Shown one piece after another: positions 56,245-64,000 of a DNA stretch of 64,000 bases. Both the position numbers and the translations under genes were made by a program. The DNA comes from Knufia peltigerae (Eukaryota; Ascomycota; Eurotiomycetes; Chaetothyriales; Trichomeriaceae). The DNA lies in NCBI GenBank assembly GCA_030247855.1, contig JAPDRN010000009.1:248001-312000 (forward strand), given 5' to 3'. The notes beneath the pieces are model-generated. The model was not told where the DNA came from. It was given only the letters and a program-made list of their open reading frames with translations, and made no database searches. The stretch's first letter is position 1; each line of letters opens with the position of its first letter.

Positions 56245-57792
56245 ATGATTGTCGCGTCACAAGTCATGGCCGCCCTCCCGACGCACCGCGATTTACAGCA
56301 ACGCCTCGAAGATTATCGTGCTTTCGATGAATCTAGACAGAACGAAGTCACTCACTTGATTCAAGCATGCCTACGTCTCAATTCCGAAGCCCTCGTTCTG
56401 CAGAGCGATCTCGATGATGAGAGAATCACTCGTCGTAACTGGAAGAGACGAGCCGAAGAGGCCGAAGCTGCCATTCAACGCAAGTTTGTCGTCGTTCTCG
56501 TCGACGGCGATGGATATCAGTTTCGAAGGTCCTTTTACGATGCTCTTTCGGCATCGGGTGGCTCCAAGGCTGCCAACGAATTATGGATGCGAGTCGTGGA
56601 TAATCTCAAAGCTGCCGACACCTCATCAGCTATAGCGTCTGATTGTGATGTCCTCGTCAATATCTATGCCAACAAGATCGGCCTCGCCAAAACCCTAGTA
56701 GCCTGTGGATACATCAATCACCTCTCTCAGATTGATCTATTTTTTTCGTCCTTCACTCAGAGTCGCAGTCTTTTCCAGTTCATTGACTGTGGCCCCGGCA
56801 AGGAGAGGGTCGATAGCAAACTTCGAGGTAAACTTTCCCCGAGAGGACTGTCGATGATCGAACAAGATGGACTGACAACAAACACAGATACGTTCAGATT
56901 CTACGCCAATAACGCCCAATGTCAACGTATATACGTGGCATGTTCCCACGATAATGGTTACATCGCTGAACTCGACAAGTATCGTCACGATATGGTGGTG
57001 ATGCCGAAAGTCATGTTGGTGCACGCCGCTCAAACACCTTCAGCCGTCAAGGCATATAGCAGCCTTCCGTTCAAACACACCAGATTTGATAGCGTCTTTG
57101 AAGATGCAGCCCTAGAGCCTCCGGCAAAAGTAGATGTACCCTATTTCACGCCCCCGCCCGACCCACCCTCCTACGACCCTCGGCCATCTGAACAGGACGT
57201 TCTTAACCTGACGCCCACCGCGAGCCGTTCAAGTCACTCCTCAAATGCGGCCGGTCCACCAGGATTGACACCTCTGGCAACTCTGCCCACGAACTCGAAG
57301 ACTGCGTCTCAAGTGGGCTCGCCACCACCATCGGTGTCAGAAGTGACCAAAAATAAAACAAATGAGCTTGTCACTCATGGGAACGGGGCCGGAGACGGCA
57401 AGAATGGAATTCCGATCAATCGATTTGGCCAGAGAATTGATCTGAAAATCCGCATCCCGAGCACCGCCGACATGGATAAATTTGAGAATCGCATCAGTCA
57501 ACGCAAGTTATGTAACGAACACCATCTTCGGGACAATTGCGAATCGTACAGCTGCAGATACAATCACGACCCGATCGACGCCACCATGAGGAACACGCTT
57601 CGGTATAAAGCCAGGAGCATTCCATGCACCAATGGATCGAAGTGCCGTCGACTGAATTGTTTTTATGGTCATCAATGTCCGTGGGGGAACAACAACTGTG
57701 GCAACCCAAAATGTGCCTTTATCAAAGCCGGTTTACATGACATTAAGGACTTGGAAATCGCAAAGGTTGTGCCGGCACAGCCACTCGGATGA
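56245..57792 (+). CDS. CCCH zinc-finger protein with nuclease-like N-terminal domain
   Basis: Predicted RNA-binding protein, 515 residues from ATG 56245 (ATG 56266, MAALPTHRD, is equally possible). The order is: a coiled coil (residues about 15-85); a globular domain opening FVVVLVDGDGYQF, with CDVLVNIYANK, IDCGPGKERVDSKL and IYVACSHDNGYI; a Pro/Ser-rich linker; then Cys/His clusters CNEHHLRDNCESYSCRYNH and CTNGSKCRRLNCFYGHQC. The middle domain matches the layout of a NYN/PIN-like fold (D near the first strand, K..D, then S-x-D), which is inference. In fungi it is listed as a domain of unknown function with CCCH fingers. No introns are needed. Confidence 0.85.
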   Translation: MIVASQVMAALPTHRDLQQRLEDYRAFDESRQNEVTHLIQACLRLNSEALVLQSDLDDERITRRNWKRRAEEAEAAIQRKFVVVLVDGDGYQFRRSFYDALSASGGSKAANELWMRVVDNLKAADTSSAIASDCDVLVNIYANKIGLAKTLVACGYINHLSQIDLFFSSFTQSRSLFQFIDCGPGKERVDSKLRGKLSPRGLSMIEQDGLTTNTDTFRFYANNAQCQRIYVACSHDNGYIAELDKYRHDMVVMPKVMLVHAAQTPSAVKAYSSLPFKHTRFDSVFEDAALEPPAKVDVPYFTPPPDPPSYDPRPSEQDVLNLTPTASRSSHSSNAAGPPGLTPLATLPTNSKTASQVGSPPPSVSEVTKNKTNELVTHGNGAGDGKNGIPINRFGQRIDLKIRIPSTADMDKFENRISQRKLCNEHHLRDNCESYSCRYNHDPIDATMRNTLRYKARSIPCTNGSKCRRLNCFYGHQCPWGNNNCGNPKCAFIKAGLHDIKDLEIAKVVPAQPLG

Positions 57793-58187
57793 ACCACACG
57801 CCTAAAGAAGCAGAGGTAATAATACTCGTACTGGCTCGAGCCTTCCGTTACAAAGTCAAATCATGGATGACGGGATCATCGACCGCAAGGTTTGAAGTAG
57901 GTGAGGTCGTTCCGACCAGGAATCATTGGCCCACAAGTAAATTTGTTTGTTTCATATGGAAGTGTCAGCGTTAGATTGGTGTTGAGGGCAAGCAAGGATT
58001 AACTGGAATGAAAATCAGCTGGCATCACGAGGGATTAATTCGTTTATTTGACATTTCTTAGGCTTCTGTACAAAATGAGAGCGGCTTCAATGATGCACAT
58101 AGATCCGACCCAGGTGTAAGTACTCTTGGTATGTCCTATAATCCTCAAGATGTGTATGTGTGTATGCGCGTGGGTGGTTCGTCGAGG
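57793..58187. other. tail-to-tail spacer, no gene seen
   Basis: 3' flanks of the CCCH gene and the PEP-mutase-family gene. Nothing notable. Confidence 0.5.
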
Positions 58188-59267
58188 TCAAGGTAGATAC
58201 TTTTTTTCCAACTCCCTCAACTCATCGTCCCCTTGTAACTGAAAAATGTCCTCGACGGAAGCGATTTCGTCCTGGACCCCGGCGATCCCTCGGTCGTCGG
58301 CTATCCGTCGAAAGGCGCGACGCATACCGGCCACGGCGGCCCTGACGGCGTGGTTCCCACAAATGACCAACCCTACCTTGTTGTCCGTGAGCCTGGAGAC
58401 GTCCTCGAAAGACCACCGTGGGTAAGAGGTGGGGACGATCACCAAGGGGACGTTACCGGTGTAGGCGCCACAGAAGGAGATGATTTCTTCGGGCGTGGAA
58501 GATTTACTGTGGACCAAGACGGCGTCCGCACCGGCTTCTTCGTAGGCCAAGGCTCGGGCCAATGCTTCTGATTGACCTCGATTTTGATTTTGATTTGGGT
58601 TGGTGGTGGTGGTGGTGTCGACCGCAGTAGCGGCAGCGATCAATGCTTCGGTACGTGCAATCACAATCATACTCGAAAGCTCCTTGGCGGCTCGGATCTT
58701 TGCTTGGAATTCAGGGATCGGCACCAAATGTTGACGACCACCGGGTCTCAAACTACTGTCTTTGGGAAAAGTCTTGTCTTCAATCACCACCGCCGACGTC
58801 CCGGCGGCTTCGTACCGAGGCAAGGCGTAGGCCAGGTTGACGGCGTTGCCGAACCCCGTGTCCAAGTCGGCGATCAAGGGGAGTGGTTGAGAGTGGAAAA
58901 TGTCGCGCGTGGTGGAGAGGTGTGTCGACGGTGAAATGATGCTGGCGTCGGGGACGGCGTGGAGGGCGGAAAGTTCGAATCCCGAAACCCAGATGGCGTC
59001 AAAGGCAGGGACGGCTGCCGTGGGAGGAGTCGACCCAGTGGTCGAGGAGGATGAGACAGAAGTGGTGGTGACTTGGGAGGCTATCTTGGCCGAAAGGGCA
59101 GAGTGGGCGGACATGGCGATCAGTGGTTTGAGAGGAGTGGTGGTGGTGGTGGTGGTGGTGGTGGACGATGTCGTCGAGGATGTCGTCGGATTTGATGATG
59201 AACAATGGTAGGCGGACAGTTTGGCGCGGAGGGTGGCGGTACGTGAAGAGGCGGATGGAAGTGCCAT
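58188..59267 (-). CDS. PEP mutase / isocitrate lyase superfamily protein
   Basis: Predicted TIM-barrel enzyme of the phosphoenolpyruvate-mutase-like branch, 359 residues, one exon, start ATG 59267. Motifs: AIWVSGFELSA, metal-site ADLDTGFGN, EDKTFPKDSSL, IARTEAL and VPLVIVPTSYP. True phosphonate-forming mutases carry EDK plus five residues and NS; here the same place reads EDKTFPKDSS, with Ser for Asn, so the reaction may be a lyase or hydrolase instead. Two low-complexity insertions are present: a Thr/Ser run near residues 29-45 and TTTTTNPNQNQNRGQ inside the barrel. No phosphonopyruvate decarboxylase gene is nearby. Function beyond the superfamily is uncertain. Confidence 0.85.
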   Translation of the reverse strand: MALPSASSRTATLRAKLSAYHCSSSNPTTSSTTSSTTTTTTTTTPLKPLIAMSAHSALSAKIASQVTTTSVSSSSTTGSTPPTAAVPAFDAIWVSGFELSALHAVPDASIISPSTHLSTTRDIFHSQPLPLIADLDTGFGNAVNLAYALPRYEAAGTSAVVIEDKTFPKDSSLRPGGRQHLVPIPEFQAKIRAAKELSSMIVIARTEALIAAATAVDTTTTTNPNQNQNRGQSEALARALAYEEAGADAVLVHSKSSTPEEIISFCGAYTGNVPLVIVPTSYPRWSFEDVSRLTDNKVGLVICGNHAVRAAVAGMRRAFRRIADDRGIAGVQDEIASVEDIFQLQGDDELRELEKKYLP

Positions 59268-59934
59268 TGTTGATTGATTGATAGATAGATTGATTGATTG
59301 ACTCGTGTAATCCAGGGTCGTTGGAATTTGTAGACGAGTCTCGACGTGTGCGAGGATTGTAGGTGTGGGTGGAGTGTAAGTTGCTCTCGACGGCGTCAAT
59401 ATACAAAAAAGCCTTCAAAGGTGTGGATTTGATGTGTAGATCTCAAGGAAACAGGTGTCGGCAACAGTGTAAAGGCCAGACCAAGAGGGGTCAATGGCTG
59501 GGATAGATTGAGAATATGTTGTGGTTAGATGGTTTATGGAGTGATGATAGGTTGAGCTTCGAAGGTGAGATTGAAAGAGAGAGCAAATTTAGAGTAGTTT
59601 TGACATGTTCACCATACAGTAGTACATCTAATTGTAAGCTATATGATGTGGTGGTGGTGTCGTTGTCGTTGTCGTTGTCGTTGTTGTTGTTGTCGTCGTT
59701 GTCGCAAGAAGGTCCGATATAATTGTCGGGCTTCATGCCGAGTCTCTAATGATCCGAGATTTGTTCAGTAATTAATAGGTACCTTTATATAACTAGTCAA
59801 CCAGTACTCTGGTGGGTTTATAACGCATAGTTTCACCCTTTGTTGTTCTATTCAACTTGTAACTTGATAGACAGTATTTATTTTTATATCATCGCGCTTT
59901 CTCTAAGCTCATTAGACCCATCTCCCCCGTCATT
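59268..59934. other. intergenic with simple repeats
   Basis: Holds TTGA/TAGA tetranucleotide repeats at about 59269-59303, directly in the leader of the PEP-mutase-family gene, and a TGG/TCGTTG-type repeat at about 59650-59702. No gene supported. Confidence 0.55.
59650..59702. repeat. GTGGTG / TCGTTG simple repeat
   Basis: GTGGTGGTG followed by several TCGTTG units and a GTT run. Ordinary microsatellite-like DNA between two same-strand genes. Confidence 0.8.
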
Positions 59935-61506
59935 CTACCAATTATTGGTGGTAGGAATTTTGACCTTGAAGACCAGAACCTGGTTATCAAGATTATAACC
60001 GCTCTTGTCTGCGTAAGGGAGCTTCCCACCATCCATGAACCCGTTCTGAGTGATGAAATCATTGTCGCTGAGACTGAAGATGAAATATTCCCCGTCCGCC
60101 TTCCCGTGGCCCTTGCCACCCTTGCAGTCTGGTCCGGAAGGGTTCACGGGGACCATGGCGATACTTTCCCACTTCTCGTTCAAAAGGCTAGCGTCCTGTT
60201 CGCCCCCGTTGTGCAGTCCGAACCGATTCAGCTGCGAGTTGACGTTAAAGTCCAGCCAAGAGCAATATGTCGCCGGGACGATGGCGGAGTCGAGAACACC
60301 GGACGAGTTGGATGCGATGGCGCAACTCGTGCAGTCATAGGTCGGTCCGGCGACGTTGGTGGCGTTGGAGATGTCAAAGACGTCAATGTGTCGGTATACC
60401 GAGGTTGAGGATTTTTGGCCATGTCCTGCATTTGAGTCGCGGGCGAGAACGAGAAACTGGGTAGAACTGATGAAATGGACCTCCGACTGTGCCGCCACTT
60501 TCGTGTCGTTGGAGTACTGTGGCAATTGGACCACATACTCGGCCTTGAGAACGGGCGTGGAGGGATCGGAAATGTCGTACTGTAGAAATCGGGTGTTGCG
60601 ACGATTCTTTTTCTTGAGGCCGCCATCTTGGTCCAGCGCGGATTGCATAAGAGCGTACAGTGTCTTGCCGTCAGGAGAGGCAGTGAGACCCTCAAAGCCT
60701 TGGTTGTTCTGGCGGCCGGTCGGGTTCTCTTTTGGGATGGTTAGGATGTCTGGTTCATAGCTAGGGGGACTGTCGGCGGAGAAAGAGTCGGAGCCGTTGC
60801 GCTGTGGAACCAATGCCGGTGGTGGGCGGATGGCGGAAATCATTTGGCCCTCAGGGGTGAAGTGGTAGATGTACGGACCGTACTCATCGGAGACCCAGAA
60901 CGAGCCGTCGGCGGCGAGGACGAGGCCCTCTGAGTCCATCGAAACGCGGTGCCCGCCTGTGCCGCTGAGGCCAAAACCGTCGCCTGTGTACGTGGCTGAC
61001 GGGAGGTCGGGAGTGCCAGGGAAGGTTAAGTACGGGCCATGAACATCAGCGTCAAGTCCTGTTGAAGGTTGTCCAGATGGGTCGGTAAAGCGAATGGTGT
61101 CGAGGTATTCCAAGTGCAAGTTGGGAGGACTGGGGTTCTGCACGCTGGCCGTGTTGTTGGGATGAAACGTGATCTGGAACTTGTGCACTCTTGCTTGGAA
61201 GTTCAAAGTGCCTTGAGTGTTCCAGCCGCGATCGGGAAGAGCCCAAAGAATGCCCGAGTAGGCACCATCCTTATTCACGGTCCAGGAGTCCGGATCGATG
61301 ACGGCACTGCTTCCAAAACCTCCAGCTGTGTCACCGAATTTGTCGCGAGCATCGGATGGGACGAATCCGTACCCAGCAAACTGCTGATAGACATAAGTTT
61401 GACCGTTGCACGTTGTCGTGTTCACAGCGTTGTTGAAGCCAGGGGTCGGCGATGCAAAGGCAAGGCCAGCGGCAAGGGTGGAGAGAAGGAGAGTTTTGAC
61501 TGTCAT
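59935..61506 (-). CDS. secreted esterase-like-of-phytase protein
   Basis: Predicted secreted beta-propeller-like protein carrying the domain named esterase-like activity of phytase. The 523-residue single-exon model starts MTVKTLLLSTLAAGLAFASP (signal peptide with a likely cut after FASP), then YVYQQFAGYGFVPSD, GFGSSAVIDPDSW, LPDRGWNTQG, DSEGLVLAADGSFWVSDEYGPY and GFEGLTASPDGKTLYALMQSAL. NDFITQNGFMDGGK lies near the end. Several NxS/T sites fit secretion. The biochemical activity of fungal members is poorly known, so no substrate is assigned. Confidence 0.9.
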   Translation of the reverse strand: MTVKTLLLSTLAAGLAFASPTPGFNNAVNTTTCNGQTYVYQQFAGYGFVPSDARDKFGDTAGGFGSSAVIDPDSWTVNKDGAYSGILWALPDRGWNTQGTLNFQARVHKFQITFHPNNTASVQNPSPPNLHLEYLDTIRFTDPSGQPSTGLDADVHGPYLTFPGTPDLPSATYTGDGFGLSGTGGHRVSMDSEGLVLAADGSFWVSDEYGPYIYHFTPEGQMISAIRPPPALVPQRNGSDSFSADSPPSYEPDILTIPKENPTGRQNNQGFEGLTASPDGKTLYALMQSALDQDGGLKKKNRRNTRFLQYDISDPSTPVLKAEYVVQLPQYSNDTKVAAQSEVHFISSTQFLVLARDSNAGHGQKSSTSVYRHIDVFDISNATNVAGPTYDCTSCAIASNSSGVLDSAIVPATYCSWLDFNVNSQLNRFGLHNGGEQDASLLNEKWESIAMVPVNPSGPDCKGGKGHGKADGEYFIFSLSDNDFITQNGFMDGGKLPYADKSGYNLDNQVLVFKVKIPTTNNW

Positions 61507-62144
61507 GATGATTGGTTGTGACAGTCATACAAGTCCTGGGAAGTCCGATTACTGTTATTGGAGGCCTTGTTGACAAGGGATCAGCCGTTCCTCGTATATT
61601 CTTGCCCTGTGCAGAGGGGAAAGGAAGAAGCGATTGGACGTCGGGATCGTGGCATATGCCATATCTTATATCTGCCGCACACGGTACATATACACGTACG
61701 TTTTAAATGGCCTTGTAGTGGAGTTGCTGGCTGAAATGAAATGTTCATTTTAGCTGCCAACACGTGTCCGGCCGATTGTATTTGATTCGCGGTCCGTATA
61801 GTCGCTTTGCCATAGCGACCCGCTGTGGTGTCTCCGACCTAGCGTTGTCAAGAACCTAGGAACGAAACCGAGGAAGAAGAGTAATGTATGCCAACACGGA
61901 AGAACAGAAGAGAAGGCAAATTAGAAAAAAATCTGGCAAAGAATATATGAGTAGTAATGGAAGAGATAGAAGAGGTGAGTCCACTGCTGACTCATCAAAG
62001 ACAAGGCTGAATCAACTCCCTTCCGATTGGTGCCCTCACCACCGGATGAGGCTGACCTTCGTCTCACTTGTTCATGAACTCAACAAGATATGGTGTTCAA
62101 GATGCTTCAACGCTTCTCTACAACATTAGCACTATGAGAGGACC
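61507..62144. other. divergent promoter, phytase-like / Zn2Cys6 gene
   Basis: Shared upstream region of the secreted phytase-like gene (-) and the regulator (+). It contains CACGTG near 61761. No coding frame supported. Confidence 0.5.
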
Positions 62145-64000
62145 ATGTCTGGCTCTTCGTTAAAGCGAGATTATCCTGCTGATTTGACCTCAGCTCGGCC
62201 AAGGAAAAGAGCCAAGGAAGGCGGAGCCAACAGAAGAGCCCCCTACGCACTCGCCGCCTGTGACTTTTGTCATGGACGTAAGCTGAAGTGTTCAGGTGAA
62301 CGGCCTTGTGCCCGATGTCAAAAGCAGGGTCTTTCATGCAGTTATCCAGCATCGCCATCGTCGCAAGATCAGATGCTCATCAATGAGAAACAGAACACGC
62401 GCCAATCTACGGGCATGTGAGCTGTCTCCTACCAACACTGCTCAATTTAAGCTTACACAACACAGTGACGCGAACGCAATTCTGAGTTCTGTCGAAGATC
62501 TTGAGTGGCGCCTGAATGAATTCAAAGCCAAGCTCAATGACTTCAATTCCTCGCAACCTCTGGCTGCAACGGGTGTGAAAGCAACAACCCCAGCTTTGCA
62601 AGCTTCAGACGTAGTCACCAAGAAACCAGATCTCAGATCTCCAACTTCGTTGCCACAGAAGGACTCGTCCGAGGCATATGCTGATGCAAGGAATTTCAAA
62701 TATAGTCTGGACGCCCTGGACTCACGCCTCTCTACTATCTCTGGCCCAGACTCGAGCTCACAATCTCGAGAGATCGGCGGTTGGGATGCCGAGGAAAGAC
62801 CTGATCAACCGATGAGTCCGCCATGCTCATTCCCAACATCAATACTTGACGCCAAAGCCAAATCGGATCTCGAATCTTTTACGGTGGATGATGTCTTGCA
62901 ATACTTGGACACTTTCCATTCGGTCTTTGGTGTGCTCCATCCTCTACCGCACCTCGAAAGTCTGAGGTTGCATGTGTCGACACTACTACGAGCCATGAAA
63001 CGGTCATTGTGGACTCGACCGACCACACCTGGAGATTGTGGCCTACTAGAGATTCTGAAGATAATCCTAGCGATGACCATCATCCTTCAACACGGTGTCC
63101 AGACCGAGTTAACGAGGCAACTGTACCAGAGCGTTGAAAACGTCATCTGTTCAGCAACGCTTTGCAGCAGAGTCAGCCACGACTTCCGTGTTCTGTTGTT
63201 CTTGGTGGTTTGTTTATTTCCATCAAGAGATTCCTGCCGCACTTACTTATTCATGACATAGACCTTGTATCATCTCACGAACGGCGATCTCAAATTGGGC
63301 TCGCGAGCAATCATGTTTGCTCTTCGAACAGCATCGGAGGAAGGCCTGTTCCAGAAAGATGCTTTGGTGACAAAGTACTCAGATCATAAGACCAGAGCGA
63401 CGATAATTCACCATCTCTGGGGACTATACTTCTTGGATCGTCAGTTGAACTTCGCCGCTGGCCTGCCGAAGCACGTTAGTGATGAAGATGTCGATCTTCC
63501 TCCTCCCGTAAGCGCTACACTCTCCTTTCGGATACTCATTTGACAGAACGTGCAACCAGGAACAAGCCCCTTACCTCAGCGCCATGTGCAGTTACGGTGT
63601 ATTTGGTGCTCACGCCTGGAGCAAGATTGTCAATCGAGATGCATTGGCCGCTGGAGAAGGTCCGTCCGAGGAGTTGGTCGAAGCTCTTCGTTGTCGACTT
63701 GAGCAGTGGCATCTCGAGTTAGAACTAGATGTCCGCTTTGACACATCAACTATCGAGTCAGACGAGACCTTCTTCACCACGCCCGATGATGACGACATAG
63801 GTGTATACCTCAAGACACTTATGTATTTGAGATCCAACCAGATTCGGATACTGGTACTCCGTCCAATCCTAATGTACCGCGACGCCGCTCAGAATTCTTT
63901 GTCTCTGGTCAGTGAATCTGTTACTGTGGCCACGAAATCTATCAATGTTATATACTGCATGTCTCAAAATCCCGCGTTGTACAGGAAGCGGCAAGTAATA
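62145..64000 (+). CDS. Zn2Cys6 transcription factor, cut by window end
   Basis: Predicted nuclear regulator; only the first part is in the window. Basic residues (RPRKRAKEGG) precede the zinc cluster CDFCHGRKLKCSGERPCARC and QGLSC at residues about 39-65. A coiled region (SVEDLEWRLNEFKAKLNDF) follows, then the fungal-specific middle domain with LYHLTNGDLKLGSRAIMFAL and HHLWGLYFLDRQLNFAAGLP. Exons: 62145-62416, 62466-63204, 63262-63507 and 63560 to beyond 64000. Introns of 49, 57 and 52 nt keep frame throughout. The first intron donor lies in GGCATGTGAGC. It is divergent from the phytase-like gene, a possible target. The 3' end is missing. Confidence 0.88.

Noticed and set aside
1..64000. tRNA, rRNA, CRISPR arrays, transposons
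   Set aside because: I looked for tRNA box A/B pairs, 5S-like sequence, spaced direct repeats and terminal repeats with transposase frames; none was convincing by eye. tRNAscan-SE and RepeatMasker would be decisive.

Overview
The window comes from a filamentous ascomycete (Pezizomycotina). Almost all genes are single units on either strand, interrupted by short GT-AG introns of roughly 41-139 nt, often with CTAAC-like branch sites. The gene set is typically fungal: two Zn2Cys6 regulators, a LaeA-like methyltransferase, an Om14-like mitochondrial protein, GUP1, a cutinase-like esterase and an S28 peptidase. Eurotiomycetes, perhaps a black yeast of the Chaetothyriales, is my guess from overall feel and is not proven. 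I see no bacterial, plasmid, CRISPR, tRNA or rRNA signal and no recognisable transposon.

Layout. 1-5 kb: BOS1 SNARE (-), a small unassigned ORF (+) and an Om14-like gene (-). 5-7 kb: amino-acid permease (+). 7.8-10.2 kb: an NLR/STAND-style protein with ankyrin repeats and a poly-Glu tail (-). 11.5-12.8 kb: an unknown protein ending in two membrane segments (+). 14.1-16.4 kb: acid-sphingomyelinase-like phosphodiesterase (+). 16.7-21.5 kb: a monocarboxylate-type MFS transporter (-) divergent from a Zn2Cys6 regulator (+). 21.9-23.8 kb: S28 serine peptidase (-). 24.7-29.4 kb: MET10 sulfite reductase alpha subunit (-) divergent from a sulfotransferase-like P-loop protein (+). 30-31.5 kb: FMP52 (+) and a mitochondrial-type small protein (-). 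31.9-35.8 kb: xi-type glutathione transferase (-) and GUP1 (-). 37-39.2 kb: SmD1 (-) and a cutinase-family esterase (-). 41-43.7 kb: SDR (-) and a broken F-box gene (-). 44.8-46.8 kb: sugar porter (+). 47.7-48.9 kb: LaeA-like methyltransferase (-). 49.9-51.2 kb: mitochondrial malate dehydrogenase (+). 52.1-53.6 kb: RBR ubiquitin ligase (+). 53.8-55.1 kb: MDR-family reductase (-). 56.2-57.8 kb: CCCH protein with a nuclease-like domain (+). 58.2-61.5 kb: PEP-mutase-family protein (-) and a secreted phytase-like protein (-). 62.1-64 kb: a second Zn2Cys6 regulator, cut by the window end (+).

Function. This is mostly a housekeeping stretch (secretory SNARE, splicing, TCA cycle, sulfur assimilation, GPI-lipid remodelling) mixed with environment-facing genes (permeases, secreted hydrolases, detoxification, regulators). 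I do not see a complete secondary-metabolite cluster. The two clearest local functional groupings are the divergent regulator/transporter pair at 16.7-21.5 kb and the sulfur-related pair around MET10.

The most unusual features are in gene structure: a 2-nt exon needed to read the Om14-like gene, a GC-AG intron directly after the BOS1 start codon, a 15-nt exon in the sugar porter, and an F-box gene broken by two TGA codons and a frame change. Exon boundaries were placed by hand from splice consensus and frame closure; in nearly every multi-exon model the exon lengths sum to a multiple of three.
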